This document shows, piece by piece, positions 49,831 through 58,129 of a stretch of 64,000 nt of DNA. This DNA is from JAFAGO01 sp031987605 (GTDB taxonomy: Bacteria > Bacteroidota > Bacteroidia > Flavobacteriales > Weeksellaceae). Under the pieces are notes generated by a model, which was not told where the DNA came from, searched no databases, and saw only the letters and a program-made list of their open reading frames with translations. The position numbers were made by a program, and so were the translations under genes. Where the stretch lies: positions 62,001 through 126,000 of the forward strand of contig DALZZF010000006.1 in the NCBI GenBank assembly GCA_031987605.1, read 5' to 3'. The number at the start of each line of letters is the position of its first letter. Position 1 is the stretch's first letter.

Positions 49831-51987
49831 ATGAAAAACCTTACAAAAGGGATTGCAGTTTTAATGCTGGGATCAGTTTTTACGCATGCCCAATCCCTAA
49901 AATCTCCGGACGGAAAGTTCGAAATGAATTTTAACCTCAAAAACGGAGTTCCTTATTACAACCTCAAATACAATGGCAACACCGTGATGGAAGATTCCAA
50001 ACTGGGAATCCGTCTTTTTAAAGATACTTCCATTAAATTCGCTTCCGAAATTGCCAAAACGGAAGATGCCAAATTCGATCTCAACAACGGCTTCGAAAAA
50101 ACCAATGAAACCAGGGATTCCAAAAACGAAACCTGGCAACCGGTTTTAGGTGAAAAGAAAAACTACATCAACCATTACAACGAACTTGCTGTTACACTCA
50201 ACCAAAAAACAACGGATCGCCACATTGTGCTTAAATTTCGTTTGTTTAATGATGGTTTGGGTTTCCGGTATGAATTTCCTCAACAGAAAAACCTCAACTA
50301 TTTCGTCATTCGCGAAGAAGATACCGAATTTGATTTCCCAACCGATATGAAAGCATGGTGGATTCCGGGCGATTATGATTCTCAGGAATATCAGCCACAA
50401 ACCACCAAAGTTTCGGAAATTCCTGCACGTTGGGCTCAGTCTGTGGATTCCAATGCTTCGCAAACTCCGATTAAAGATGCCGTGCAATCCCCGCTCATGC
50501 TGAAAGTGGAAGGAAAATCCCCTTTATACATCAACGTTGCAGAAGCCGCAGTATTGAATTATCCCGTTTCACATCTTGAAGTGGATGCAAAGAATTTCAA
50601 ACTGAAAACCCATCTTACAGCCGACAGACAAGGCGCAAAAGGATACATCCAAACCAGTTCTACAACACCTTGGAGAACCATTATTGTTTCACCAAAAGCT
50701 GAAGAAGTGTTGGATTCTAAAATGATCTTCAATCTGAATGAACCCACAAAATATACCGATACCTCTTACATTCACCCTACAAAATATATGGGCGTTTGGT
50801 GGGAAATGATTATCGGAAAATCACAATGGGCATATTCCACCGCAGAAAATGTGCACATTGATTCCACAGATTTTTCAAAATTAACGCCCAACGGAAAACA
50901 CGCCGCCAACAACACCAAAGTGAAAGAATACATCGACTTTGCTGCTGCCAACGGTTTTCAGGGTTTATTAATCGAAGGTTGGAACACGGGTTGGGAAGAC
51001 TGGTTCGGGCATTCCAAAGAGTTTGTTTTTGATTTCATTACACCCTATCCGGATTTCGATATTAAAATGTTGAATGATTATGCCCATTCCAAAGGCATTA
51101 AACTCATCATGCACCACGAAACTTCCGGTTCTGCTACCAATTACGAACGCTGGGCAGACAAAGCTTTTCAATTAATGAATAAATACGGTTATGATGCCGT
51201 GAAAACAGGATATGTGGGAGATATTATTCCAAGAGGAGAACACCATTATTCACAATGGACAGTCAACCATTTTTATCGTATCGCTGAAAAAGCAAATGAA
51301 TATAAAATCATGGTCAATTCCCACGAATCGGTGCGCCCAACAGGAGAATCCAGAACGTATCCCAATTATATTTCAGCAGAAGCAGCACGCGGAACCGAGT
51401 TTGAAGCATTTGGCGGAAATAATCCCGATCATCAAACGATTCTTCCGTTTACAAGATGGATGGGTGGATCGATGGATTACACTCCGGGAATTTTCCAAAC
51501 CAAGCTGGATTACTATTTCCCGGGCGACAACCGTTTCGTGAAAACAACCCTGGCAAAGCAACTCGCATTATACGTGGTGATGTACATGCCTCTGCAAATG
51601 GCGGCCGATCTTCCTGAAAATTATGCAAAACATATGGATGCATTTCAATTTATCAAAGATGTGGCGGCAGATTGGGATGAAACCAAAATCCTTTCTGCAG
51701 AACCCGGAGATTTTATTCACACTGCAAGAAAAGCCAAAGGAACCGAGAATTGGTTTGTGGGCGGAATTACCGATGAAAACGCAAGGGATTTCACCATTGA
51801 TTTTTCATTCCTCGATAAAGGGAAAAAATACGAAGCCACCATTTATGAAGATGGCAAAGATGCCGATTATATCAATAATCCGCAAAGCTATAATATTTAC
51901 AAGAAAACCGTGGACAGCAAAACCAAACTTCCGGTTCATCTGGTAAGAAGCGGTGGTTATGCGATTTCGGTGAAGCCAGTGAAGTGA
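49831..51987 (+). CDS. susB: glycoside hydrolase family 97 alpha-glucosidase (SusB-like)
   Basis: A 718-residue enzyme with signal peptide MKNLTKGIAVLMLGSVFTHAQ. The N-terminal beta-sandwich (about 25-290) precedes the catalytic barrel with the region MGVWWEMIIGKSQWAYS, then IMHHETSG, MVNSHESVRPTGESRTYPN and EFEAFGG. These supply glutamates of the inverting SusB type (Glu439, Glu508 and Glu532 in B. thetaiotaomicron). A C-terminal beta domain follows. It releases glucose from maltooligosaccharides in the periplasm. The family also contains retaining alpha-galactosidases, but the Glu pattern favours alpha-glucosidase. Confidence 0.93.
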   Translation: MKNLTKGIAVLMLGSVFTHAQSLKSPDGKFEMNFNLKNGVPYYNLKYNGNTVMEDSKLGIRLFKDTSIKFASEIAKTEDAKFDLNNGFEKTNETRDSKNETWQPVLGEKKNYINHYNELAVTLNQKTTDRHIVLKFRLFNDGLGFRYEFPQQKNLNYFVIREEDTEFDFPTDMKAWWIPGDYDSQEYQPQTTKVSEIPARWAQSVDSNASQTPIKDAVQSPLMLKVEGKSPLYINVAEAAVLNYPVSHLEVDAKNFKLKTHLTADRQGAKGYIQTSSTTPWRTIIVSPKAEEVLDSKMIFNLNEPTKYTDTSYIHPTKYMGVWWEMIIGKSQWAYSTAENVHIDSTDFSKLTPNGKHAANNTKVKEYIDFAAANGFQGLLIEGWNTGWEDWFGHSKEFVFDFITPYPDFDIKMLNDYAHSKGIKLIMHHETSGSATNYERWADKAFQLMNKYGYDAVKTGYVGDIIPRGEHHYSQWTVNHFYRIAEKANEYKIMVNSHESVRPTGESRTYPNYISAEAARGTEFEAFGGNNPDHQTILPFTRWMGGSMDYTPGIFQTKLDYYFPGDNRFVKTTLAKQLALYVVMYMPLQMAADLPENYAKHMDAFQFIKDVAADWDETKILSAEPGDFIHTARKAKGTENWFVGGITDENARDFTIDFSFLDKGKKYEATIYEDGKDADYINNPQSYNIYKKTVDSKTKLPVHLVRSGGYAISVKPVK

Positions 51988-52003
51988 TCTTTAATTAAAT
52001 TTA

Positions 52004-52036
52004 AAACCTCATAGGTTTCGAAAACCTATGAGGTTT
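52004..52036. repeat. 15-bp perfect hairpin repeat between the GH97 and GH13 genes
   Basis: AAACCTCATAGGTTT and its reverse complement are separated by CGA. This hairpin sequence is a common dispersed repeat in Chryseobacterium-like genomes (from memory). It has no T tract and may stabilise the GH97 mRNA end or act as a weak terminator. Confidence 0.75.
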
Positions 52037-52058
52037 CCCAACCAAATCCCTTTTCAAT

Positions 52059-53903
52059 ATGAAAAAAATAATTTTCTTTTTCTCGATTATACTATTTTCT
52101 GCCGCTTCGTCGCAGGTACAGAAGATAGAGCCCGCCTTTTGGTGGAACGGAATGAAAAATCCCGAATTACAGCTTTTGGTTTATGGTAAAAATATCCAGA
52201 ATTTTCAACCAGAATTTTCGGGTGGAATTAAAATCAAAGAAGTAAAAAAAGTAGAAAATCCAAACTATCTGTTTGTTACGGTTGATACCCAAAACATTCA
52301 GCCCGGAACATTTAAACTCAGTTTCAAAAACGGAAACAAAACGGTCAGCACCATTAATTATGAATTCAAACAAAGACCACAGAATTCATCACAAAGAAGT
52401 GGTTTTACTTCGGAAGATGTCATGTATCTCATCATGCCGGATCGTTTTGCCAACGGAAATCCTAAGAACGACAATACACCGGATACTGCCGAAAAAGCCA
52501 ATCGCAGCAATAAAGACGGAAGACACGGTGGTGATATTGCCGGAATCATCAAAAACCTCGATTATCTGCAGGAACTGGGAATTACGACCATCTGGAACAC
52601 GCCTTTGCTGGAAGATAATGAACCCGTAACTTCCTACCATGGCTATGCACAAAGCGATTACTACAAAATCGATCCGCGCTACGGAACCAACGAAGACTAT
52701 AAAAACCTGGCAGACGAACTTCACAAACGAAAAATGAAACTCGTGATGGATTATGTCACCAATCATTGGGGTTCCAAAAGCTGGATCATCAAAGATTTGC
52801 CTGCCAAAGACTGGATTCATTACTGGAACGGCGGTGAAAACGGTTTTAAAAGAAGCAATTACAGAATGACCACACAGTTCGATACCAATGCCGCAAAAGT
52901 AGATGCTGAAGGATGTATGGATGGCTGGTTTGATACCACAATGCCCGATATGAACCAGAGCAATCCGATGGTGGTAAATTACATGGCTCAAAATGCGATT
53001 TGGTGGATTGAATATGCCGGATTGGACGGCCTTCGCGTAGATACCTATTCCTACAACGACAAAAAAGGAATCGCGGAATGGACCAAACGCATTACCGATG
53101 AATACCCCAATCTGAATATCGTGGGCGAAGTCTGGATGCACGATCAGGCGCAGATGTCGTACTGGCAGAAAAATTCCAAAATTGCAGCGATTGAGAACTA
53201 CAATTCCTATTTGCCAAGTGTGATGGATTTCACCCTTCACGATGCACTTTCGACCGTTTTCCGCGAAGATTCCGGTTGGGATTCCGGAATGCAAAGGGTG
53301 TATGATAATTTTGCGAATGATTTCCTTTATCCCGACATCAATAATATTTTGGTGTTTGCCGAAAACCACGATACCAACCGATTCAACCAAATGTTTCCCA
53401 ATATTGAAGATTACAAATTAGCCATGAGTATAGTGCTTACCGTTCGCGGAATTCCGCAATTATACTACGGCTCCGAAATCGGTATGAAAGGCGACAAAGG
53501 AAAAGGCGACGGTGATATTCGCAGAGATTTTCCCGGTGGTTGGAGCGGCGATTCCAACAATGCCTTTACCGCATCCGGAAGAACCAAAGAGCAAAAAGAA
53601 TATTTTGATTTCACCAAAAAACTCCTCAACTGGCGTAAAAATAATGAAGCCATTCACACCGGGAAAACCCTGCATTATATCCCGGAAAATAATGTGTATG
53701 TGTATTTTCGATACACGGATAGCAAAAGGATAATGGTTATCATCAATAATAATAAAAACGAACAAAATTTAGATTTGAAAAGATTTTCCGAAGGGTTGAA
53801 AAATTTCACCAAAGGAAAAGATATTATTTCTGATTATGATTTTGACCTGAAAACAAAATTATCTGTTCCTGCAAAATCTTCCTTAATTTTAGAGTTGAAA
53901 TAA
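52059..53903 (+). CDS. susA: glycoside hydrolase family 13 alpha-amylase/cyclomaltodextrinase (SusA-like)
   Basis: A 614-residue enzyme with signal peptide MKKIIFFFSIILFSAASSQ. A cyclomaltodextrinase-type N-domain (about 20-110) is followed by the GH13 barrel: DYVTNHWG (region I), GLRVDTYSYND (region II, nucleophile Asp), GEVWMHDQ (region III, acid/base Glu) and AENHDTNRF (region IV, Asp). DRFANGNPKNDN and DKGKGDGDIRRDFPGGW are calcium or loop elements. A C-terminal beta domain completes the fold. It cleaves alpha-1,4 links in maltodextrins or pullulan-type oligosaccharides in the periplasm, ahead of GH97. Confidence 0.93.
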   Translation: MKKIIFFFSIILFSAASSQVQKIEPAFWWNGMKNPELQLLVYGKNIQNFQPEFSGGIKIKEVKKVENPNYLFVTVDTQNIQPGTFKLSFKNGNKTVSTINYEFKQRPQNSSQRSGFTSEDVMYLIMPDRFANGNPKNDNTPDTAEKANRSNKDGRHGGDIAGIIKNLDYLQELGITTIWNTPLLEDNEPVTSYHGYAQSDYYKIDPRYGTNEDYKNLADELHKRKMKLVMDYVTNHWGSKSWIIKDLPAKDWIHYWNGGENGFKRSNYRMTTQFDTNAAKVDAEGCMDGWFDTTMPDMNQSNPMVVNYMAQNAIWWIEYAGLDGLRVDTYSYNDKKGIAEWTKRITDEYPNLNIVGEVWMHDQAQMSYWQKNSKIAAIENYNSYLPSVMDFTLHDALSTVFREDSGWDSGMQRVYDNFANDFLYPDINNILVFAENHDTNRFNQMFPNIEDYKLAMSIVLTVRGIPQLYYGSEIGMKGDKGKGDGDIRRDFPGGWSGDSNNAFTASGRTKEQKEYFDFTKKLLNWRKNNEAIHTGKTLHYIPENNVYVYFRYTDSKRIMVIINNNKNEQNLDLKRFSEGLKNFTKGKDIISDYDFDLKTKLSVPAKSSLILELK

Positions 53904-53912
53904 ACTTTGAAA

Positions 53913-54728
53913 ATGGCAAAGAATAGAAAAATAAATGTTGAAGGAAAAGAGATAACCGTTATCCTCGGAGGAGAACAGGAATATATTTCTTTGACCGATA
54001 TGCTGAAGGCAAAAGACGGGGATTTTTTTATTTCCGATTGGCTTCGTAATCGAAATACTGTTGAATATCTTGGAATTTGGGAATCGGTTTACAATCCAAA
54101 TTTTAATTATGGCGAATTCGCCACAATTAAAAGTCAGGCAGGTTTGAATAGCTACAAATTGAGCGTAAAAGATTGGGTAGAAAAGACAAACGCAATCGGA
54201 CTAAAAGCAACGGCAGGGCGATACGGTGGAACTTATGCTCATCCCGATATTGCATTTGAATTTGGGATGTGGATTAGTCCGCAATTTAAAATCTATTTGA
54301 TTAAGGAATTCCAGCGTTTAAAAAACGAAGAAAACAGCCGACTGAATCTGGAATGGAATCTCCAGCGTACCATTTCCAAAATCAATTATCAGATTCATAC
54401 GGATGCCATTAAGGAAAATTTGGTTCCCAAAGAAATTACCAAAAAGCAAGCGGGTTTGGTTTATGCCAATGAAGCCGATTTGCTGAATGTTGCCCTTTTC
54501 GGAATCACGGCAAAAGAATGGCGAGACAAAAACCCAAACCAAAAAGGAAATATCAGGGATTTTGCGACGCTGGAGCAGTTGGTTGTTTTGAGCAATTTGG
54601 AAAGTATCAATGCTTTGTTGATTAATCAACAACTTTCACAAAGCGAGAAGATTCTGCAACTTAATACAGTAGCGATCATCCAGATGAAGTCTTTGTTGGA
54701 AAACAACAATATCAAAAAACTTAAATAA
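53913..54728 (+). CDS. KilA-N domain-containing protein
   Basis: A 271-residue protein. The N-terminal 120 residues match a KilA-N DNA-binding domain: ITVILGGEQEYISLTDMLKAKDG, WLRNRNTVEYLGIWE, and YAHPDIAFEFGMWISPQFK, a set usually found in phage proteins and mobile islands. The C-terminal half is helical and resembles the region that follows KilA-N in chromosomal Bacteroidota copies. An in-frame TTG two codons upstream is possible, but the ATG at 53913 is preferred. It lies 9 bp after the GH13 stop and 7 bp before the next gene, entirely inside the starch locus. Role unknown; a regulator or a passenger are both possible. Confidence 0.88.
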   Translation: MAKNRKINVEGKEITVILGGEQEYISLTDMLKAKDGDFFISDWLRNRNTVEYLGIWESVYNPNFNYGEFATIKSQAGLNSYKLSVKDWVEKTNAIGLKATAGRYGGTYAHPDIAFEFGMWISPQFKIYLIKEFQRLKNEENSRLNLEWNLQRTISKINYQIHTDAIKENLVPKEITKKQAGLVYANEADLLNVALFGITAKEWRDKNPNQKGNIRDFATLEQLVVLSNLESINALLINQQLSQSEKILQLNTVAIIQMKSLLENNNIKKLK

Positions 54729-54735
54729 CATCAAC

Positions 54736-55251
54736 ATGAAAAAAATAATTCACCTCTTTTTGCTGTTTTTTTTAATGCTTTCCGTTTCTGCCCAAAACAA
54801 GGGTTTTTATGAAAATGTACAGAAGAAAAATGTAGGTATTGTGTTAGATCAGCTCAATGATTATGCGGCAAAAGCAGATTTCAAAAATTATTTTGCTTTG
54901 TTTGCGGAACAGTCCACTTTTATCGGAACCGATGCCGCTGAAATCTGGAATAAAAAAGAATTTATGGACTATGCAAAACCACATTTTGATAAAGGAAAAG
55001 CATGGAATTTTACATCTTTAAAAAGAAATATTTATTTCAGTGCCGACGGAAAATATGCCTGGTTTGATGAACTTCTGGACACCCAAATGAAAATCTGCCG
55101 CGGTTCCGGTGTGCTGGAAAAAATCGGCAACAACTGGAAAATCCGTCAATATGTGCTTTCCATAACGGTTCCGAACGATGTGGTGGAGGAAGTCGTGAAA
55201 GCCAAATCTCCCATTGAAGATGCGCTGCTTTTAAAACTGAAAAAACAGTAA
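54736..55251 (+). CDS. periplasmic NTF2-like (SnoaL_3) protein
   Basis: A 171-residue secreted protein with signal peptide MKKIIHLFLLFFLMLSVSAQ. The mature domain is a cone-shaped NTF2/SnoaL fold: VLDQLNDYAAKADFKNYFALFAEQSTFIGTDAAEIWNKKEF near the start and GSGVLEKIGNNWKIRQYVLSI near the end. Such domains bind small ligands or act as simple enzymes; none is specified here. It follows the KilA-N gene by 7 bp and precedes the sugar transporter by 33 bp, so it is probably co-transcribed with the starch genes. Confidence 0.87.
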   Translation: MKKIIHLFLLFFLMLSVSAQNKGFYENVQKKNVGIVLDQLNDYAAKADFKNYFALFAEQSTFIGTDAAEIWNKKEFMDYAKPHFDKGKAWNFTSLKRNIYFSADGKYAWFDELLDTQMKICRGSGVLEKIGNNWKIRQYVLSITVPNDVVEEVVKAKSPIEDALLLKLKKQ

Positions 55252-55284
55252 TAAATTTCATAATAAATTAATACAACAAATAAT

Positions 55285-56613
55285 ATGAATAAAATTTTTA
55301 AAAAACCGGACTTGAGTTTCTGGCAACTCTGGAATCTCAGTTTTGGTTTTTTTGGGGTACAAATTGCCTATTCTCTGCAAAGTGCCAATATTAGTAGGAT
55401 TTTTGCCACACTTGGCGCAGACCCTCATGAACTTAGTTATTTCTGGATTCTTCCGCCTTTAATGGGACTTATTGTTCAGCCGATTGTAGGAGTGATGAGT
55501 GACCGTACGTGGACAAGATTCGGAAGGAGAATTCCCTATCTTTTTGTTGGAGCATTGGCTTCGGTAATCGTGATGTGTTTGCTGCCGAATGCCGGAAGTT
55601 TTAATTTTGCTGTTGCCGGAGCCATGATGTTCGGGTTGGTTGCGTTAATGCTTCTGGATACCTCCATCAATATGGCGATGCAGCCTTTCAAAATGTTGGT
55701 TGGAGATATGGTAAACGAAAAGCAGAAAGGTCTGGCGTATTCCATTCAGAGTTTTCTGGTGAATGCGGGAAGTATTTTGGGATTTCTTTTTCCTTTGATT
55801 TTTACTGCGATGAAAATTCCGAATATTGCGGAGACAGGTGTAGTTCCTGACTCTGTAATTTATTCGTTCTATGCAGGAGCTGCAATTCTGGTACTCTGCG
55901 TAGTATATACGGTTTGGAAAGTAAAAGAAATGCCTCCAAAAGAATATGCAAAATTTCACGGAATAGAAGAATCTGAAGCCCAAAAACCCAGAGAAAACCT
56001 TTTACAGATATTGGTAAAAGCTCCGAAAGTATTCTGGACAGTGGGATTGGTACAGTTTTTCTCATGGGCAGCATTTATTTATATGTGGACCTATACCAAT
56101 GGTGGAATTGCAGAAACAGTATGGAATACCACAGATGCCAATTCAGCGGCATATCAGGAAGCCGGAAACTGGGTAGGTGTTGTATTTGCGGTTCAGGCAT
56201 TAGGATCTGTATTGTGGGCTGTGGTAATTCCGCGTTTCAAATCGCATAAAACGGCGTACATCGTAAGCTTAGTTTTGGGCGCAATTGGTTTTATATCAAC
56301 TATTTATGTTCACGATAAATATTTACTTTTTGTATCTTATTTGTTAATTGGATGTGCATGGTCGGCAATGTTGGCGTTACCATTTACCATTCTTACCAAT
56401 GCGCTTTCAGGAAAAAATATAGGAGCATATTTAGGATTATTCAACGGAACGATTTGTTTGCCGCAAATTGTAGCCGCCGTTTTAGGAGGTGTTTTGTTTA
56501 AATATCTTGCAGGCGGAAGTTCGATTGCCATGTTAGGAATAGCGGGTGCATTGTTGATAGCGGGCGCATTAAGTGTTTTTATTATTAAAGAAGACAAAGC
56601 AACATCCAATTAA
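55285..56613 (+). CDS. MFS transporter of the SLC45/maltose type
   Basis: A 442-residue inner-membrane carrier with twelve predicted helices. The N-terminal motif SFWQLWNLSFGFFGVQIAYSLQ and the loop VGVMSDRTWTRFGRRIPYL (MFS motif A, Asp and Arg retained) are typical of SLC45/GPH-like sugar-proton symporters, as is the DTSINMAMQPFKMLVGDMV stretch. It most likely imports maltose or glucose released by GH13 and GH97 from the periplasm. It is the last gene of the starch locus and is followed by a terminator. Confidence 0.92.
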   Translation: MNKIFKKPDLSFWQLWNLSFGFFGVQIAYSLQSANISRIFATLGADPHELSYFWILPPLMGLIVQPIVGVMSDRTWTRFGRRIPYLFVGALASVIVMCLLPNAGSFNFAVAGAMMFGLVALMLLDTSINMAMQPFKMLVGDMVNEKQKGLAYSIQSFLVNAGSILGFLFPLIFTAMKIPNIAETGVVPDSVIYSFYAGAAILVLCVVYTVWKVKEMPPKEYAKFHGIEESEAQKPRENLLQILVKAPKVFWTVGLVQFFSWAAFIYMWTYTNGGIAETVWNTTDANSAAYQEAGNWVGVVFAVQALGSVLWAVVIPRFKSHKTAYIVSLVLGAIGFISTIYVHDKYLLFVSYLLIGCAWSAMLALPFTILTNALSGKNIGAYLGLFNGTICLPQIVAAVLGGVLFKYLAGGSSIAMLGIAGALLIAGALSVFIIKEDKATSN

Positions 56614-56685
56614 ATTAGAATATATTGCGAATTTAAATGCAGATCCAATAATAAAAAATATTTGTATTCAAAGAATTATTAATTA

Positions 56686-56720
56686 AAAAAGTCTGTTTTC
56701 GAGCGGACTTTTTGTTTTAT
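56686..56720 (+). terminator. intrinsic terminator at the end of the starch locus
   Basis: A 10-bp stem AAAAAGTCTG/CGGACTTTTT (one G-T pair) with an 8-nt loop is followed by TTTGTTTT. Confidence 0.87.
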
Positions 56721-56923
56721 ATATCATTTTATCTTCAAAAAAATAACTGTAATGAATTCATCTTTGGACATCGTATTTTAAAATCTGTTCACGGATTGTA
56801 AATCAGTACTTTATATAAGATTATTCTTTTGTTGAATGTCGTAAAGAATAGGATTTTAAATGATAATTTAACATGATTTAACTCAATTTTTTGCGAAAAA
56901 TTCATAAAAAATAGATGTTTTTA
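56721..56923 (+). other. gene-free spacer between the starch locus and the ilv promoter
   Basis: This AT-rich stretch contains no reading frame or RNA gene that I can support. The ilv promoter begins immediately after it. Confidence 0.5.
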
Positions 56924-56954
56924 TTTGTTTGTAATAATAAAGTTTCTACATTTG
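56924..56954 (+). promoter_or_regulatory. ilv operon promoter (TTTG-N19-TACATTTG)
   Basis: TTTG at 56924-56927, a 19-nt spacer and TACATTTG at 56947-56954 are an exact fit to the Bacteroidetes vegetative promoter. Transcription should start near 56960, giving a leader of about 165 nt before ilvE. Confidence 0.85.
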
Positions 56955-56972
56955 TCTTACCAATTCATAACA

Positions 56973-57029
56973 ATGAAAATATACAGCACTGTGATCATTA
57001 TTATTCTAGTCATTATTGGATTCCAATAG
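56973..57029 (+). CDS. ilv leader peptide (attenuator peptide)
   Basis: An 18-residue frame, MKIYSTVIIIILVIIGFQ, with TAG at 57027-57029. Ten of 18 residues are Ile, Val or Leu and positions 7-15 are nine such codons in a row (GTG ATC ATT ATT ATT CTA GTC ATT ATT). It lies about 12 nt after the predicted transcription start and directly before the antiterminator/terminator segment of the ilvEDBNC operon. In classical attenuation, ribosome stalling at these codons during branched-chain amino acid shortage lets the downstream genes be read. The hydrophobic composition could also suggest a membrane peptide, but the position and downstream structures argue for a leader peptide. Confidence 0.85.
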   Translation: MKIYSTVIIIILVIIGFQ

Positions 57030-57030
57030 T

Positions 57031-57101
57031 GAGTGATGGTTATTGTGTAAAGTAAATAGTAAACAAGATTATGCCATCCTCAAAACAGGGTGGCTTTTTT
57101 T
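57031..57101 (+). promoter_or_regulatory. ilv attenuator: alternative antiterminator and intrinsic terminator
   Basis: The terminator stem is GCCATCCT (57073-57080) with AGGGTGGC (57087-57094), 8 bp with one G-T pair and a CAAAAC loop, followed by seven T (57095-57101). The competing segment GAGTGATGG (57031-57039), just after the leader stop codon, can pair with CCATCCTC (57074-57081) for 8 bp with one bulged T, which would prevent the terminator. A ribosome that reaches the leader stop would cover 57031-57039 and favour termination; one stalled on the Val/Ile run would leave it free. Confidence 0.82.
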
Positions 57102-57124
57102 ATAGCAAAACAACAGACAACAAT

Positions 57125-58027
57125 ATGTATTACAATGATGACAGCATTCTCTTTTTCGATGGAGAATTTGTGAAAGCAAAAGATGCCAAAACCGATCTTT
57201 ATGGTCAGTCTTTGCACTACGGATATTCCGTTTTTGAAGGAATTAAATCTTATGAAACCCAAAACGGCACCCGGATTTTCAAAGCAAAGGAACATTATGA
57301 CCGCTTGAGAAAATCTGCCGAACTGATGATGATGCCGTTCCATTATACCACAGAAGAAATGAATGTAATTACTTACAAAGTTTTGGAAATGAATGGTTTA
57401 ACGAATGCGTATATCCGTCCTATCGTTCTGAATTCACCCAATATGTCGCTTTCCAAAGGCATCAAATCCAGCCTCGCCATAGAAGTTTGGAACTGGGACA
57501 ACGGTTATCTCGCCAACGAAATGAAAATTATGACTTCCTCTTATCAGCGCCCAAACCCTGAAGCATTTAAAGTGGAAGCAAAAGTAAGCGGACATTACGT
57601 GAATTCCATTCTTGCCTGTCAGGAAGCCAAAGACAAAGGTTTCGATGAAGCACTGGTGTTGGATGCTCACGGAAATGTTGCCGAAAGTTCAGGTGCCAAT
57701 ATTTTTTATGAGAAAGACGGAAAACTCTTTACTCCCACAAAAGGAAGTATTCTTCCGGGAATTACACGTCAGACTGTTTTTGAATTGTGCGAAGAATTAG
57801 GAATACCATACGAAGAAAAATCTTTCAAACCAGAGGAAATGCGCGGTGCAGATGCCGGATTTTTCTGTGGAACTGCTGCGGAAATTGTGGCGTTGCATTC
57901 GTTGGATGAGGTTCCTTTTACCATAAAATGGGAAGATACCGCTGCCGCAAAAATCCAGAAAGCCTATCGTCATTTGGTAATGGAAGAAGATTATTCTTAT
58001 TTAAAAGAGAAAACTTTAATCTTTTAA
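57125..58027 (+). CDS. ilvE: branched-chain amino acid aminotransferase
   Basis: A 300-residue PLP enzyme (fold type IV) that makes Ile, Val and Leu from their 2-oxo acids with glutamate. Signature elements are LYGQSLHYGYSVFEGIKSY, the Schiff-base Lys153 in EAKVSGHYVNS, and ALVLDAHGNVAESSGANIF with TPTKGSILPGITRQTV. The frame is open back to 57071, but that extension runs through the attenuator terminator and has no homology, so the ATG at 57125 is the start. It is the first gene of ilvEDBNC and lies 24 nt downstream of the terminator T tract. Confidence 0.95.
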   Translation: MYYNDDSILFFDGEFVKAKDAKTDLYGQSLHYGYSVFEGIKSYETQNGTRIFKAKEHYDRLRKSAELMMMPFHYTTEEMNVITYKVLEMNGLTNAYIRPIVLNSPNMSLSKGIKSSLAIEVWNWDNGYLANEMKIMTSSYQRPNPEAFKVEAKVSGHYVNSILACQEAKDKGFDEALVLDAHGNVAESSGANIFYEKDGKLFTPTKGSILPGITRQTVFELCEELGIPYEEKSFKPEEMRGADAGFFCGTAAEIVALHSLDEVPFTIKWEDTAAAKIQKAYRHLVMEEDYSYLKEKTLIF

Positions 58028-58039
58028 AAATAATAATTA

Positions 58040-58118
58040 GTCCCGAAGGGACGAATTAGCAAAGGATAGGATGAAATCCTATTAAAAATTAACAAATGAT
58101 AGGATGAAATCCTGTTAA
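58040..58118 (+). repeat. REP-like repeat between ilvE and ilvD
   Basis: GTCCC-GAA-GGGAC (58040-58052) is followed by GAATTAGC and two copies of a hairpin ATAGGAT-GAA-ATCCTAT/ATCCTGT (58066-58082 and 58099-58115). The order matches the 68-bp array at 23225. It sits inside the ilv operon. Confidence 0.78.
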
Positions 58119-58129
58119 TAAAATAAAAT

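Noticed and set aside
52389..53390. A 333-codon open frame on the minus strand opposite the GH13 amylase gene
   Set aside because: It mirrors a well-conserved enzyme gene, has no recognisable domain and no promoter; it is a by-product of codon usage on the sense strand.
57071..57124. N-terminal extension of ilvE beginning at an ATG at 57071
   Set aside because: It would be translated through the terminator stem and T tract and has no similarity to aminotransferases; the conserved start is the ATG at 57125.
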